DNA of 12,967 nucleotides from an uncultured Bacteroidia bacterium (GCA_902797895.1 CADBUS010000127.1:1-12967), one strand, 5' to 3'; shown: positions 1-8,675, numbered from the stretch's first letter. Notes: generated by a model from the letters alone, not told the origin. Numbers and translations: made by a program.

Positions 1-689
1 ATCTCCGTACTGTCTTGCAAATTAACATAATATGGCTCAGGAACTTCTATTCCGTTGGTGCCGTAGGTGTAGTTGATAAAGGCAAACTTCATTCCTTTAA
101 GCTCCACCATCAGCACACTTTTTTGCTCCGCTTCTTCCCTGTTTTCATAAACCCCTAAAGTGGCTACTCCAAGCTCGTTGTATCTATCTATGGTGCTGCG
201 CAGCCCTTTGGCAAACTTATCTACAATGTGGTTGTTGGCCATAAGAAAGAGGTCTATTCCGCTCTGCTTGGCGGCAGCGGCAATTTCCGGCGGAGCGGAG
301 AAAAGCGGATAGCCGCTGTATGGTTTTATGCCCACCGTAAACTCCATATTTGCGACCATATAGTCTGCCGCCTTGAAATCTTTCTCCATAAAGCGGAAGG
401 CGTTGTCATAGTTATAAGAGTTGCCTCCGCCGGCTGCCAAAGCGGCATTTATCTGCATTTGGTGCTGCATAATATCTCCTATGAATGAGATAGTTACCGT
501 ATCTGCTGCCACGCTTTGGGCTGCAGTAAGGCTATCTTGCAGGGAGTTGTGGATTTGTGCAGAGGGAGTTTTTGTCCCCCCCTTGCATCCGTAGGGAGAG
601 AGTGCTACGGCAAAGAGTGCAGCCGTCAGCAGTAAAATTTTTATTGAAAGCCCCTCTTGGGGACTTGTTGGGTAAAATAATCTGTTCAC
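1..689 (-). CDS. CapA-family lipoprotein (poly-gamma-glutamate capsule-type metallophosphoesterase fold), partial
   Basis: The C-terminal part lies outside the window; 229 codons are visible. After a hydrophobic signal segment (about residues 16-32) comes a Cys at 35 in the context SPYGC, a loose lipobox, so it is probably an envelope lipoprotein. The rest matches the CapA/PgsA family, which has a calcineurin-like phosphoesterase fold: ISFIGDIMQH at 67-76, NMEF at 114-117, FSAPPEI at 130-136, and MANNHIVD at 150-157 (family consensus NNHxxD). Family members act in poly-gamma-glutamate or capsule synthesis, but many Bacteroidota copies have no proven substrate, so the role here is inferred. 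The start is a GTG at 687-689: a TGA lies two codons upstream in frame, and the next ATG falls inside the GDIM motif. A TATCTTTG promoter element ends only 4 nt before the GTG. Divergent from the SPOR lipoprotein gene. Confidence 0.85.
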   Translation of the reverse strand, partial: MNRLFYPTSPQEGLSIKILLLTAALFAVALSPYGCKGGTKTPSAQIHNSLQDSLTAAQSVAADTVTISFIGDIMQHQMQINAALAAGGGNSYNYDNAFRFMEKDFKAADYMVANMEFTVGIKPYSGYPLFSAPPEIAAAAKQSGIDLFLMANNHIVDKFAKGLRSTIDRYNELGVATLGVYENREEAEQKSVLMVELKGMKFAFINYTYGTNGIEVPEPYYVNLQDSTE

Positions 690-693
690 GCTT

Positions 694-701
694 CAAAGAT
701 A
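694..701 (-). promoter_or_regulatory. Bacteroidota -7 promoter element (TATCTTTG) for the CapA-like gene
   Basis: Read on the minus strand, 701 to 694 is TATCTTTG, an exact match to the Bacteroidota -7 consensus TAnnTTTG. I see no clear -33 TTTG partner at the expected distance. With the usual geometry the transcript would begin about 1 nt before the GTG at 689, that is, almost leaderless. Inferred from the motif alone. Confidence 0.5.
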
Positions 702-707
702 GGTTTT

Positions 708-739
708 TTTGTTTAGGAGAGCACTTTTTCATAACTTTG
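708..739 (+). promoter_or_regulatory. Bacteroidota promoter (TTTG / TAACTTTG) for the SPOR lipoprotein gene
   Basis: TTTG at 708-711 and TAACTTTG at 732-739 are separated by 20 nt, matching the Bacteroidota -33/-7 promoter architecture. The predicted transcription start is around 743, only about 3 nt before the ATG at 746. This promoter probably drives the whole run from the SPOR gene through the YitT pair. Confidence 0.6.
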
Positions 740-745
740 CGCTCT

Positions 746-1357
746 ATGGAAAATAAGAATAGGGCAAACGTCAAAGAGGGCTCAAAATATGCTTTGAGGG
801 GGGCTATTCTACTCCTTTTGGCACTTTCTACCGCTTTTGCCGGTTGCGATTGGGTGAGGGGGAGGCTCGGTATGCCAACCTCTGCCGATATTCAGAAAAA
901 ACGTGAGCAGATTGCGGCGCTGCAGCAGATGGAGAAGGCCAAGGCCGATTCTCTTGCTGCGTTGCAAGATACAACGGTTGCCGGTGGGCAGGGCGCTACA
1001 GAGGGGGCCAAAGCCAAAGCCGCACAGCAGCCGCAACAGGGCACAACAGCCCAAGTAGCCGCACCGCAGAAAGTAACAGCTCAAGCCGCTGTGGCGCAGA
1101 GTGCTGTAGCTCAGACAGCCGCAGATGGCAGCTACTATATTGTAATAGGGGCCTTTGAAACAGAGAGCTTTGTGCAAAAATGTATAGAAAAATATAAGGG
1201 TACGATAGATAAACCTATTGTAACAATGCCTAACGGAGCGGGGCTCACAATGGTGGCCTTTGGCGGCTATCAGAGCAACGCGGAGGCGGTTGCAGCGCTC
1301 AAGGGTGCAGGGGGCTCTATATCAGAGGCGTGGATATACAAGAAGCGAGGAAGATAG
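746..1357 (+). CDS. SPOR-domain lipoprotein
   Basis: 203 residues. A lipoprotein signal peptide covers residues 1-33 (hydrophobic stretch about 19-33, lipobox AFAGC with Cys34), so the protein is expected to be anchored in the envelope. Residues 48-75 are rich in K, Q, E and A and may form a coiled coil. Residues 76-128 are a low-complexity A/Q/K/T linker. Residues 128-200 form a SPOR domain (YYIVIGAF at 130-137, MVAFGGY at 169-175, ending in AWIYKK), a fold that in characterised proteins binds denuded glycan strands of peptidoglycan, often at the division septum. A role in cell wall or division is therefore likely but inferred. An open frame continues upstream to 557, but it would put 63 residues before the signal peptide and start inside the divergent gene, so the ATG at 746 is preferred. 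gcvT follows after 48 nt. Confidence 0.85.
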   Translation: MENKNRANVKEGSKYALRGAILLLLALSTAFAGCDWVRGRLGMPTSADIQKKREQIAALQQMEKAKADSLAALQDTTVAGGQGATEGAKAKAAQQPQQGTTAQVAAPQKVTAQAAVAQSAVAQTAADGSYYIVIGAFETESFVQKCIEKYKGTIDKPIVTMPNGAGLTMVAFGGYQSNAEAVAALKGAGGSISEAWIYKKRGR

Positions 1358-1405
1358 GAGAGCTAACTATCGTGATAAAAAAGAGAAATTAAAAAGTTCA
1401 GCAAT

Positions 1406-2521
1406 ATGAAAAATACAGCTTATACACAAAAACACATTGCATTGGGGGCAAAAATGACCCCGTTTGCAGGTTTTAATATGCCGTTGGAATACACCGGAAT
1501 AAAGGCAGAGCACCTTGCAGTAAGAGAGAAGGTGGGCGTTTTTGATGTTTCCCATATGGGAGAGTTTTATGTTAAAGGGCCAAACGCTCTCAAATTCATT
1601 CAGTATGTAACAAGTAACGATGCTTCTGCTCTCTTCCCTGGCAAAGTTCAATACTCTTGTATGCCGAACGGTAAGGGTGGAATTGTAGATGATTTGTTGG
1701 TATATTGCATTAATCCTGAGTGGTATATGTTGGTACCTAATGCCGCCAACATAGAGAAAGATTATGCTCACCTTTGCAAATATACAGAGAAATTCGGCCT
1801 TGTACCGGGGGAGACTTTCGTGAATGTTTCTGACCAAATCAGCCAGCTTGCAGTTCAGGGTCCTTTGGCAATGAAGGTTATGCAGAAACTCTGCAAGGAG
1901 AGTGTTGAGGATATGGAGTACTACACCTTCAAGATTTTGGAGGTTGCCGGAGTTAAGGATGTAATACTTTCAACCACAGGCTATACCGGAGCCGGCGGCT
2001 GCGAGGTATATGTTGCAAACAAAGATGCCGAGAAGATTTGGGATGCTGTGTTTGAGGCCGGCAAAGAGGAGGGAATAGTTCCTGCCGGATTGGGTTGCAG
2101 AGATACTTTGCGCCTTGAGATGGGATTCTGCCTCTATGGCAACGATATAGATGATTCAACCTCTCCGCTGGAGGCAAATCTTGGTTGGATAACCAAGTTC
2201 AACGATGCCAAGGGCGATTTCATAGACAAAGACTATATGCTCAAGCAGAAAGCCGAGGGGCTTAAAAGACGCCTTTGTGGATTTGAGCTTGTGGATAGAG
2301 GAGTGGCTCGCCACGGATATGAAATCTGCGCCGCAGATGGCAGAGTGATTGGCCACGTAACAAGCGGAACAATGAGCCCTTGCACAGGCAAGGCTATTGG
2401 AATGGGATATGTGGAGGCGCCTCTGTATAAGTTGGATACAGAGTTCTTCATTAAGGTAAGAGACAAACTTCTGAAGGCCGTTGTAGTAAGGCCGCCTTTC
2501 TACCAGGCTCCACAGAAATAG
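1406..2521 (+). CDS. gcvT: Glycine cleavage system T protein (aminomethyltransferase)
   Basis: 371 residues, the usual bacterial length. The enzyme takes the aminomethyl group from the lipoylated H protein and, with tetrahydrofolate, yields 5,10-methylene-THF and ammonia. It is cytoplasmic. Family signatures are visible in order: FDVSHMGEF at 46-54, GGIVDDLLVY at 91-100 with the catalytic Asp pair, YMLVPNAAN at 107-115, LAVQGP at 148-153, TGYTGAGGCEVY at 191-202, GLGCRDTLRLE at 228-238, SPLEANLGW at 253-261 and VTSGTMSP near 318-325. Other genes of the system (gcvH, gcvP) are not in the window. The start has an A-rich upstream region and no clear Shine-Dalgarno, normal for the phylum. It lies 24 nt before the M28/TonB gene and is probably cotranscribed with its neighbours. 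Confidence 0.97.
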   Translation: MKNTAYTQKHIALGAKMTPFAGFNMPLEYTGIKAEHLAVREKVGVFDVSHMGEFYVKGPNALKFIQYVTSNDASALFPGKVQYSCMPNGKGGIVDDLLVYCINPEWYMLVPNAANIEKDYAHLCKYTEKFGLVPGETFVNVSDQISQLAVQGPLAMKVMQKLCKESVEDMEYYTFKILEVAGVKDVILSTTGYTGAGGCEVYVANKDAEKIWDAVFEAGKEEGIVPAGLGCRDTLRLEMGFCLYGNDIDDSTSPLEANLGWITKFNDAKGDFIDKDYMLKQKAEGLKRRLCGFELVDRGVARHGYEICAADGRVIGHVTSGTMSPCTGKAIGMGYVEAPLYKLDTEFFIKVRDKLLKAVVVRPPFYQAPQK

Positions 2522-2545
2522 CAACAAACCAAAAACCTCTCTTTG

Positions 2546-3829
2546 ATGAAAGGCTTTAGGAGCATACTCTTTTGCATTGCCTGCATACTCTTTGCGGGCA
2601 ATGCAAATTTTTTGAGCGCCCAGCAGCAGAACTTGCAGGACTCTCTTACCAAAAGTGTAAAAGAGCTTATGAATGAGAGGTTTGAGGGTGGTGCGGCAGG
2701 CTCGCTTGGAGAGAAAATAGTGGCAGAGCATCTGTACAACACTCTCAAAGGAGCCGGAGTTGCAATGCTCTCTCCTCTGCAGGGCGACGATTTCGGAATG
2801 GCTAATCCTGCTACTCACGATACTCTCTACTCGCGTAATGTGGTGGGGATTATCCCCGGGTATGACTCTCGCCTGAAAGAGGAGTATATTCTGCTTGGCA
2901 CCCATCTGGATGGCGGCGGAGCAGATAACAATGCAAGCGGAGTTGCAACATTGTTGGAGATTGCAAAGATGGTGGCCAAGAACAATTTTATGTTCCGCCG
3001 CTCTGTGATAGTGGCCTTTTTTGGTGCCGGAGAGTTGGCTAATGCAGGGAGCTTCTACTTTGTAAATCGCTCATTTGCAGAGGTTGACAAAATCCGCTTT
3101 ATGATAGATATAAACTCTGTGGGGCTTAGTGGCTCTGGCAACGAGTTCCAGGCGTTTGTGGGTGTGCCGGATAGGGAGCTTATAGCAAAGATACTTACGG
3201 TGGCGGAGCGTCCGCTCTCTATAACTCCTCAAATTGCAGAAAAGGAGCCGTTTGCCTCAGATTACCGCAACTTTCACTCTGCAAAAATTCCTGTAACCCT
3301 CTTTACCACAGGCTTTAATGCAAGGAGGGGTACGCGTATGGACAATACAGGCTTGTTAGACTATTTTCAGATGAGCCAGATTGCGGAGTTTATCTACTCC
3401 TTTGCAGTTGTGATGGCAAATGAGGAGAATTCCGCCCAAGTTGCAGGTAACTCCTCGGCAGGCTCTTTGGCTGAAAGGGTTTATCTGCAGAATGAGGTGG
3501 ACAAGAGGGCTCGCTTTTTTAAGAGTGATGAGAGAGGCTTTTTGAAGGATTGGGTATATCAGTATGTAAAATATCCGCAAAATGCTGTGGATAACGGCAT
3601 TGAGGGCAATGTGGTGGTGGAGTTCATTGTGGGTGCCAACGGAGATATTGGCAATGTAAGGATTGTTGAGGGGTTGGATGAGGAGATAGACAAAGAGGTT
3701 ATAAGAGTCATAAAGGGCTCTCCAAAGTGGAAACCGGCAGTAAAAGATGGAAATAAGGTGAGCGTAAAAATCTCACTTTCAGTAGAGTTCAAGCTCTCAA
3801 AAAAATACAGATTTGGAATAAAGAGATAG
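2546..3829 (+). CDS. Secreted M28-type zinc peptidase domain fused to a TonB C-terminal domain
   Basis: 427 residues. Residues 1-25 are a signal peptide (core ILFCIACILFAG, likely cleavage before the QQQ run). Residues about 40-290 resemble an M28 aminopeptidase-type domain: GTHLDGGGADNNASGVA carries H120 and D127 (zinc-ligand positions), E163 sits in FFGAGELANAGS, and D188 in FMIDINSVG. Two expected residues differ. The catalytic Glu before the ligand Glu is Gly162 (GAGE instead of the usual EE), and the final zinc His of the HTPxD-type motif appears to be Gly262 (RRGTRMD); SDH is SDY at 238-240. Activity may be lost or altered. Residues about 332-417 form a TonB C-terminal domain (WVYQYVKYPQNAVDNGIEG, VVVEFIVGANGDI, SPKWKPAVKDG). 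No membrane anchor other than the signal sequence is visible, so a periplasmic location is likely. A TTG at 2543 directly precedes the ATG at 2546; the ATG is preferred. Ends 15 nt before leuS. Confidence 0.85.
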   Translation: MKGFRSILFCIACILFAGNANFLSAQQQNLQDSLTKSVKELMNERFEGGAAGSLGEKIVAEHLYNTLKGAGVAMLSPLQGDDFGMANPATHDTLYSRNVVGIIPGYDSRLKEEYILLGTHLDGGGADNNASGVATLLEIAKMVAKNNFMFRRSVIVAFFGAGELANAGSFYFVNRSFAEVDKIRFMIDINSVGLSGSGNEFQAFVGVPDRELIAKILTVAERPLSITPQIAEKEPFASDYRNFHSAKIPVTLFTTGFNARRGTRMDNTGLLDYFQMSQIAEFIYSFAVVMANEENSAQVAGNSSAGSLAERVYLQNEVDKRARFFKSDERGFLKDWVYQYVKYPQNAVDNGIEGNVVVEFIVGANGDIGNVRIVEGLDEEIDKEVIRVIKGSPKWKPAVKDGNKVSVKISLSVEFKLSKKYRFGIKR

Positions 3830-3844
3830 CTTTACAGTAGCAAG

Positions 3845-6643
3845 ATGGATTATAATTTTAACTCAATTGAGCAGAAATGGCAGAGGTATTGGGCAGAGAA
3901 CAAAACCTTCTCTGTTAAGGAAGATGCCTCAAAACCAAAGTATTATGTATTGGATATGTTTCCATATCCTTCTGGTGCGGGGCTGCACGTAGGTCATCCG
4001 CTCGGATATATAGCAAGTGATATCTACTCCAGATATAAACGCCTGAAGGGCTTTAATGTGCTACACCCTATGGGGTACGATGCCTTTGGTTTGCCGGCAG
4101 AGCAGTATGCAATTCAGACGGGGCAGCATCCTAAAATTACAACGGAGGAGAATATTGCACGCTACCGCCGCCAATTAGACAGAATTGGCTTTTCATTTGA
4201 TTGGGAGCGTGAGGTTAAGACCTGTGAGCCAAGTTATTACAAATGGACTCAATGGGCTTTCCTAAAAATGTTCGGCAGCTGGTACAACAACACTACCGAT
4301 ATGGCCGAGCCTATTTCTGAGCTGCTGTTGGAGTTTGAGAAAAACGGAAACCTAAAAGTAAATGCCGCCTGTACGGAGACCGCTCCCTTTACTGCCGAGC
4401 AGTGGCAGGGCTTTAACGAGCAACAAAAGAGCGCAATACTAATGAATTACCGCCTTGCCTATTTGGGAGAGACCTCTGTGAATTGGTGTCCGGAACTTGG
4501 AACGGTGCTTGCCAACGATGAGGTAAAGGAGGGATTCTCTGTGCGCGGAGGCCACCCTGTAGAGCAGAAGAAGATGAAGCAGTGGTTGCTTAGAGTTTCT
4601 GCATACGCAGGCCGCTTGTTGGATGATTTGGAGAAGCTCAATTGGAGCGATGCTCTCAAGGAGATGCAGCGCAACTGGATAGGCCGCTCATACGGAGCGC
4701 AGATGATATTCAAGGTAGTGAATCCTGAGCCGGCAGATGGCAGCAAGTTCGATAAGGAGTATAACATAGAGATATTTACTACTCGTGCCGATACCGTTTT
4801 TGGAGTAACCTTTATGGTGCTTGCTCCGGAGAGCGAGTGGGTGGAGAAGCTCACCACAGAGGGGCAACAGGAGGCAGTAAAGGAGTACCTCAACTATGTA
4901 AAGAAAAAGACAGAGAGGGAGAGAATTGCACAAACTCACAATGTAACAGGCGTATTTACAGGCTCATACGCCTTAAATCCTTTTACTCAGGAGAGAGTGC
5001 CTGTTTGGATTTCTGAGTATGTTCTCTCCGGCTACGGAACAGGAGCCATTATGGCAGTTCCTGCTCACGATAGCAGAGACTATGCCTTTGCCAAAAAGTT
5101 CAACCTTGAGATAAGGCCGCTTATTGAGGGGTGTGATGTATCTGAGGAGAGCTTTGATGCCAAGGAGGGTGTTATGATAAACAGCGGATTCCTAACAGGT
5201 TACACAGTCAAAGAGGCTATCCCTATGGCTATAGAGGAGGTGGAGAAGAGAGCCATTGGCCACCGCAAGGTAAACTATCGTCTGAGAGATGCTATATTCT
5301 CTCGCCAAAGATATTGGGGAGAGCCGTTCCCTATATACTACAAAGATGGAATACCAACTCCATTGGAGCTTACGCAGCTGCCATTGGAACTTCCTGAGAT
5401 AGAGAGTTATAAGCCAACAGAGCAGGGCGAGCCGCCATTGGCAAGAGCCAAGAACTGGAGTTACAACGGCTACAGCTATGAGACCAGCACAATGCCGGGC
5501 TTTGCAGGCAGCAGCGCCTACTATCTCAGGTATATGGATCCTCATAACAACGAGTGCCTTGTGAGCAAGGATGCTAACCACTATTGGCGTAATGTAGATT
5601 TGTATGTTGGTGGTACTGAGCACGCTACAGGCCACCTCATCTACTCTCGCTTCTGGAACAAGTTCCTTTTTGACCTTGGCTATGTAGCGGAGAAAGAGCC
5701 ATTCAAAAAGTTAATCAATCAGGGAATGATACAGGGGCGTTCAAACTTTGTATATAGAGTAAAAAACACAAACACCTTTGTCTCCTGCGGCCTGAAAGAG
5801 AAATATGATACTACGGAAATTCACGTAGATGTAAATATGGTTTATAACGATAGGCTTGATATAGAGGCATTTAAGAAATGGAGGCCGGAGTTTGAAAATG
5901 CAGAGTTTGTGCTTGAGGATGGAGAGTATATCTGCGGTTGGGCGATAGAGAAGATGAGCAAATCTATGTTCAATGTGGTTAATCCGGATAACATTTGCGA
6001 GAGCTATGGTGCAGATACTTTGAGACTTTATGAGATGTTCCTTGGGCCGGTTGAAATGAGCAAACCTTGGGATACCAAGGGAATAGATGGCGTACACCGC
6101 TTCTTGAAAAAGTTTTGGAGGCTCTTCTTTGGCGGCGGCGAGGGGACAGGAGAGTTTGCTCTTAGCGAGGATGAGCCAACTGCCGAAGAGTTGAAGATTT
6201 TGCATAAACTTATAAATAAGGTAGATACAGATATTGAGAACTTCTCGTTTAATACATCGGTATCTGCATTTATGGTGGCGGTAAATGAACTTGGTGCGCT
6301 AAAGTGTAACAAGAGAAGGGTGCTGGAGCCTATAGTAATTCTCCTCTCTCCTTTTGCTCCGCATATTTGCGAGGAGCTGTGGCAGATGATAGGCCACTCT
6401 GAGAGCGTGAGCTTTGCTACCTTCCCAATATATCACGAGAAATTTACAGTAGAAGATACGGTTGAGTATCCAGTATCGTTCAACGGCAAGACACGTTTTA
6501 AGATAACACTGCCAAAGGATATGGGCAAGGGAGATATGGAGAAGGCGGTGCTTGCCACGCCGGAGGCGGCCAAGTATCTGCAAGGCAACGCAGTAAAGAA
6601 GATTGTTATTGTGCCGGGCAGAATAATAAACATTGTAATGTAG
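3845..6643 (+). CDS. leuS: Leucyl-tRNA synthetase
   Basis: 932 residues; cytoplasmic class I synthetase that charges tRNA-Leu with leucine using ATP. The catalytic HIGH motif is HVGH at 48-51 within MFPYPSGAGLHVGHPLGY, and the KMSKS motif is intact at 703-707. The CP1 editing domain is present, with the threonine-rich TTRADT at 312-317 and the AHDSRD motif near 407-412 holding the conserved editing Asp. The protein is longer than the roughly 860 residues of the E. coli enzyme. The extra sequence just before KMSKS (from about GMIQGRSNFVYR to EYICGW) is an insert I recognise as typical of Bacteroidota LeuS. An anticodon-binding domain follows. The stop is 3 nt before the first YitT gene, so translational coupling or readthrough to that gene is plausible. 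Confidence 0.98.
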   Translation: MDYNFNSIEQKWQRYWAENKTFSVKEDASKPKYYVLDMFPYPSGAGLHVGHPLGYIASDIYSRYKRLKGFNVLHPMGYDAFGLPAEQYAIQTGQHPKITTEENIARYRRQLDRIGFSFDWEREVKTCEPSYYKWTQWAFLKMFGSWYNNTTDMAEPISELLLEFEKNGNLKVNAACTETAPFTAEQWQGFNEQQKSAILMNYRLAYLGETSVNWCPELGTVLANDEVKEGFSVRGGHPVEQKKMKQWLLRVSAYAGRLLDDLEKLNWSDALKEMQRNWIGRSYGAQMIFKVVNPEPADGSKFDKEYNIEIFTTRADTVFGVTFMVLAPESEWVEKLTTEGQQEAVKEYLNYVKKKTERERIAQTHNVTGVFTGSYALNPFTQERVPVWISEYVLSGYGTGAIMAVPAHDSRDYAFAKKFNLEIRPLIEGCDVSEESFDAKEGVMINSGFLTGYTVKEAIPMAIEEVEKRAIGHRKVNYRLRDAIFSRQRYWGEPFPIYYKDGIPTPLELTQLPLELPEIESYKPTEQGEPPLARAKNWSYNGYSYETSTMPGFAGSSAYYLRYMDPHNNECLVSKDANHYWRNVDLYVGGTEHATGHLIYSRFWNKFLFDLGYVAEKEPFKKLINQGMIQGRSNFVYRVKNTNTFVSCGLKEKYDTTEIHVDVNMVYNDRLDIEAFKKWRPEFENAEFVLEDGEYICGWAIEKMSKSMFNVVNPDNICESYGADTLRLYEMFLGPVEMSKPWDTKGIDGVHRFLKKFWRLFFGGGEGTGEFALSEDEPTAEELKILHKLINKVDTDIENFSFNTSVSAFMVAVNELGALKCNKRRVLEPIVILLSPFAPHICEELWQMIGHSESVSFATFPIYHEKFTVEDTVEYPVSFNGKTRFKITLPKDMGKGDMEKAVLATPEAAKYLQGNAVKKIVIVPGRIINIVM

Positions 6644-6646
6644 GCT

Positions 6647-7642
6647 ATGGCAGAGGAGATTATAGCAAGCGGCAAGCCCAAAAAGAGCTCCATCAAAAAG
6701 CTCATATTGGACTACATACTTATGACGGTTGGAGTTTTTATCTATACCGCAAGTTGGCAGGCGTTTGTGGTGCCAACCGGAATCTCCGGCGGCGGTCTTG
6801 TGGGATTTTGTACGGTGCTAAACTATGCAACGGGCATACCTATTCCTGTATTTTTTGGAACAATAAATGCCGCCCTACTGATTATAGGCACTATAGTTCT
6901 TGGCCGCGGATTTGGCTTTAAGACAATATATTGTATAATTATATCCACCCTCTTTTTTGCTCTTCTGCCAAAAATTGAGTGGATTTACAACATAGGGTTG
7001 AATACAATTCCGGCAGGCACTCCAGAGGCTCCGCTCCGCTATCTTGTAAATCCTATTATAGGAGGTATTTTGTGCGCAATGGGAATTGCCCTTATATTCA
7101 TAAGGCGCGGCAGCACAGGAGGTACGGATATATTGGCCCTTATAATCAACAAGTTTTACGATATATCTCCGGGTAGAGTGTTTCTTATAGCAGACTTTCT
7201 GATAGTTGGCTCAATAATACTGCTGCCGGGGAAGAATCTCAGCGATGTAATCTTTGGCTACATCTTTACAATCTCATTCTCCTTTATGGTGGATCTTATT
7301 CTGAACGGCTCGCAGCAGAGCGTACAGATTACAATCTTCTCACAAAAGTATAAGGAGGTTGCAGATATGCTTACAAATGAGAAGGGTAGGGGTGTTACCG
7401 CTTTGGAGTCTGTGGGATGGTATTCCCAGCAGCAGGGGAGAGTTCTTATTGTTATTGTGCGCAAGCAGCTCTTGGCGGAGATAACGCAATCAATAAAAGA
7501 GGTTGATCCAAAAGCCTTTGTATCTGTAGCAAATGTGTATGCGGTGTATGGGCACGGCTTTGCGGAGATTAAGAGCAGGCCAGGCAAACATCTGCATAAG
7601 GAAAACAAAATAAAAAAGATAATAAAGTGGCTGGATAGCTGA
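6647..7642 (+). CDS. YitT-family membrane protein (DUF161 + DUF2179), first copy
   Basis: 331 residues. The N-terminal part has about five to six hydrophobic segments (roughly 20-40, 48-62, 67-86, 92-108, 134-152, 178-193 and 200-218), including the family signature RGSTGGTDI near 154-162. A soluble C-terminal domain, DUF2179-like, spans about 224-305 (VQITIFSQKYKEVADML, GRGVTALESVGWYS). The protein ends in a basic tail. YitT proteins are inner-membrane proteins of unknown transport or regulatory function, so no substrate is proposed. The ATG lies 3 nt after the leuS stop, and a paralogue follows after 30 nt. Confidence 0.9.
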   Translation: MAEEIIASGKPKKSSIKKLILDYILMTVGVFIYTASWQAFVVPTGISGGGLVGFCTVLNYATGIPIPVFFGTINAALLIIGTIVLGRGFGFKTIYCIIISTLFFALLPKIEWIYNIGLNTIPAGTPEAPLRYLVNPIIGGILCAMGIALIFIRRGSTGGTDILALIINKFYDISPGRVFLIADFLIVGSIILLPGKNLSDVIFGYIFTISFSFMVDLILNGSQQSVQITIFSQKYKEVADMLTNEKGRGVTALESVGWYSQQQGRVLIVIVRKQLLAEITQSIKEVDPKAFVSVANVYAVYGHGFAEIKSRPGKHLHKENKIKKIIKWLDS

Positions 7643-7672
7643 TTATTGTAATTGGCATAAAACAAGTAGGTT

Positions 7673-8614
7673 ATGGCAGGCAAATTTGGCGCAAAGGATC
7701 TGCTTTCGCAGATTAAAACTTATCTGATTATTACATTAGGACTCTTTTGCTATGTAACAGGATGGGTAGTCTTTCTTATCCCCAACAACCTTGTGGGAGG
7801 CGGAGTTTCCGGTCTGGCATCAATAATACTATATGCTTTTGGGGTGCCGATAAGCATAACCTTTTTTGTAATAAATGTGGTGCTGTTGCTGATTGCACTC
7901 AAGGTGTTGGGCAAAGCCTTTGGCGCCAAGACAATCTACGCCATTATTGTGGCTACGCTCTTTTTCCAGTTTATTCCGGAGTTTATTCCAAAGGATTTCA
8001 TACAGGAGATAGCTATCTCCAACGGTAAACTGCTCTCTGCCATATTCGGTGGAGTGATGTCTGGTTTGGGTATAGGAATCAGCTTTACCCAGGGCGGTAG
8101 CACCGGAGGCACAGATATAGTTGCACTTATGGTAGCCAAGTACCACAATATAGCCCCCGGCCGCTTGATACTCTATATGGATTTGGTAATAATAGCCTGT
8201 TCGCTGCTGATACCGGCCAAAGATGTGGTTGACGCCTCCGGTGCGGTAATAGGTAAAGAGACTTGGGGTATGCGCCTTGCAACGGTGCTTTACGGCTATA
8301 TGCTCATAGCCTCTTGCAGCCAGATAATAGATATGGTTATGGCCGGCAACCGCCAATCTGTGCAGGCGTTTATCTTCTCCAAAAACTATGAGAGGATAGC
8401 AGATACAATAACCGCTCAGCTTGGAAGAGGGGTTACCGTTCTCAATGGTGAGGGGTGGTTTACAAAGAGCGATGTGAAGATGCTTGTTGTAATTATCCAC
8501 AAGACGGAGACCAACAAGCTCTACAACATAATAAAAGAGGTGGACTCCTCCGCCTTTATCTCTATGAGCAATGTTACAGGAGTGTGGGGTAGAGGTTTTC
8601 AGCAAATAGGCTGA
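7673..8614 (+). CDS. YitT-family membrane protein (DUF161 + DUF2179), second copy
   Basis: 313 residues with the same architecture as the preceding gene: membrane segments at about 15-35, 41-57, 60-78, 86-101, 121-138, 163-180 and 200-222; the motif GGSTGGTDIVAL at 141-152; and a DUF2179-like C-terminal domain from about 228 (VQAFIFSKNYERIADTI, GRGVTVLNGEGWF). It differs from the first copy in its loops and lacks the basic C-terminal tail, so this is an old rather than recent duplication. Being adjacent and codirectional, the two may act together, but this is inference. Function unknown. It is the last gene of the long plus-strand run. Confidence 0.9.
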   Translation: MAGKFGAKDLLSQIKTYLIITLGLFCYVTGWVVFLIPNNLVGGGVSGLASIILYAFGVPISITFFVINVVLLLIALKVLGKAFGAKTIYAIIVATLFFQFIPEFIPKDFIQEIAISNGKLLSAIFGGVMSGLGIGISFTQGGSTGGTDIVALMVAKYHNIAPGRLILYMDLVIIACSLLIPAKDVVDASGAVIGKETWGMRLATVLYGYMLIASCSQIIDMVMAGNRQSVQAFIFSKNYERIADTITAQLGRGVTVLNGEGWFTKSDVKMLVVIIHKTETNKLYNIIKEVDSSAFISMSNVTGVWGRGFQQIG

Positions 8615-8675
8615 TTCCTAATTATTTAGCTCAGCGATATATTTTATCTCTGTTGGAATTTTGCCTCCCGCTTGG

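Noticed and set aside
557..745. Upstream extension of the SPOR lipoprotein reading frame
   Set aside because: It overlaps the divergent CapA-like gene and its promoter, and would bury the lipoprotein signal peptide in the middle of the protein.
2156..2905. Long minus-strand open frame (249 codons) across gcvT and the M28 gene
   Set aside because: It is antisense to two clearly coding genes, its product has no recognisable domain, and codon bias of the plus-strand genes explains the opening.
7829..8605. Minus-strand open frame of 258 codons inside the second YitT gene
   Set aside because: It lies wholly antisense to a gene with strong family motifs, and its product is rich in H, Y and C with no domain.
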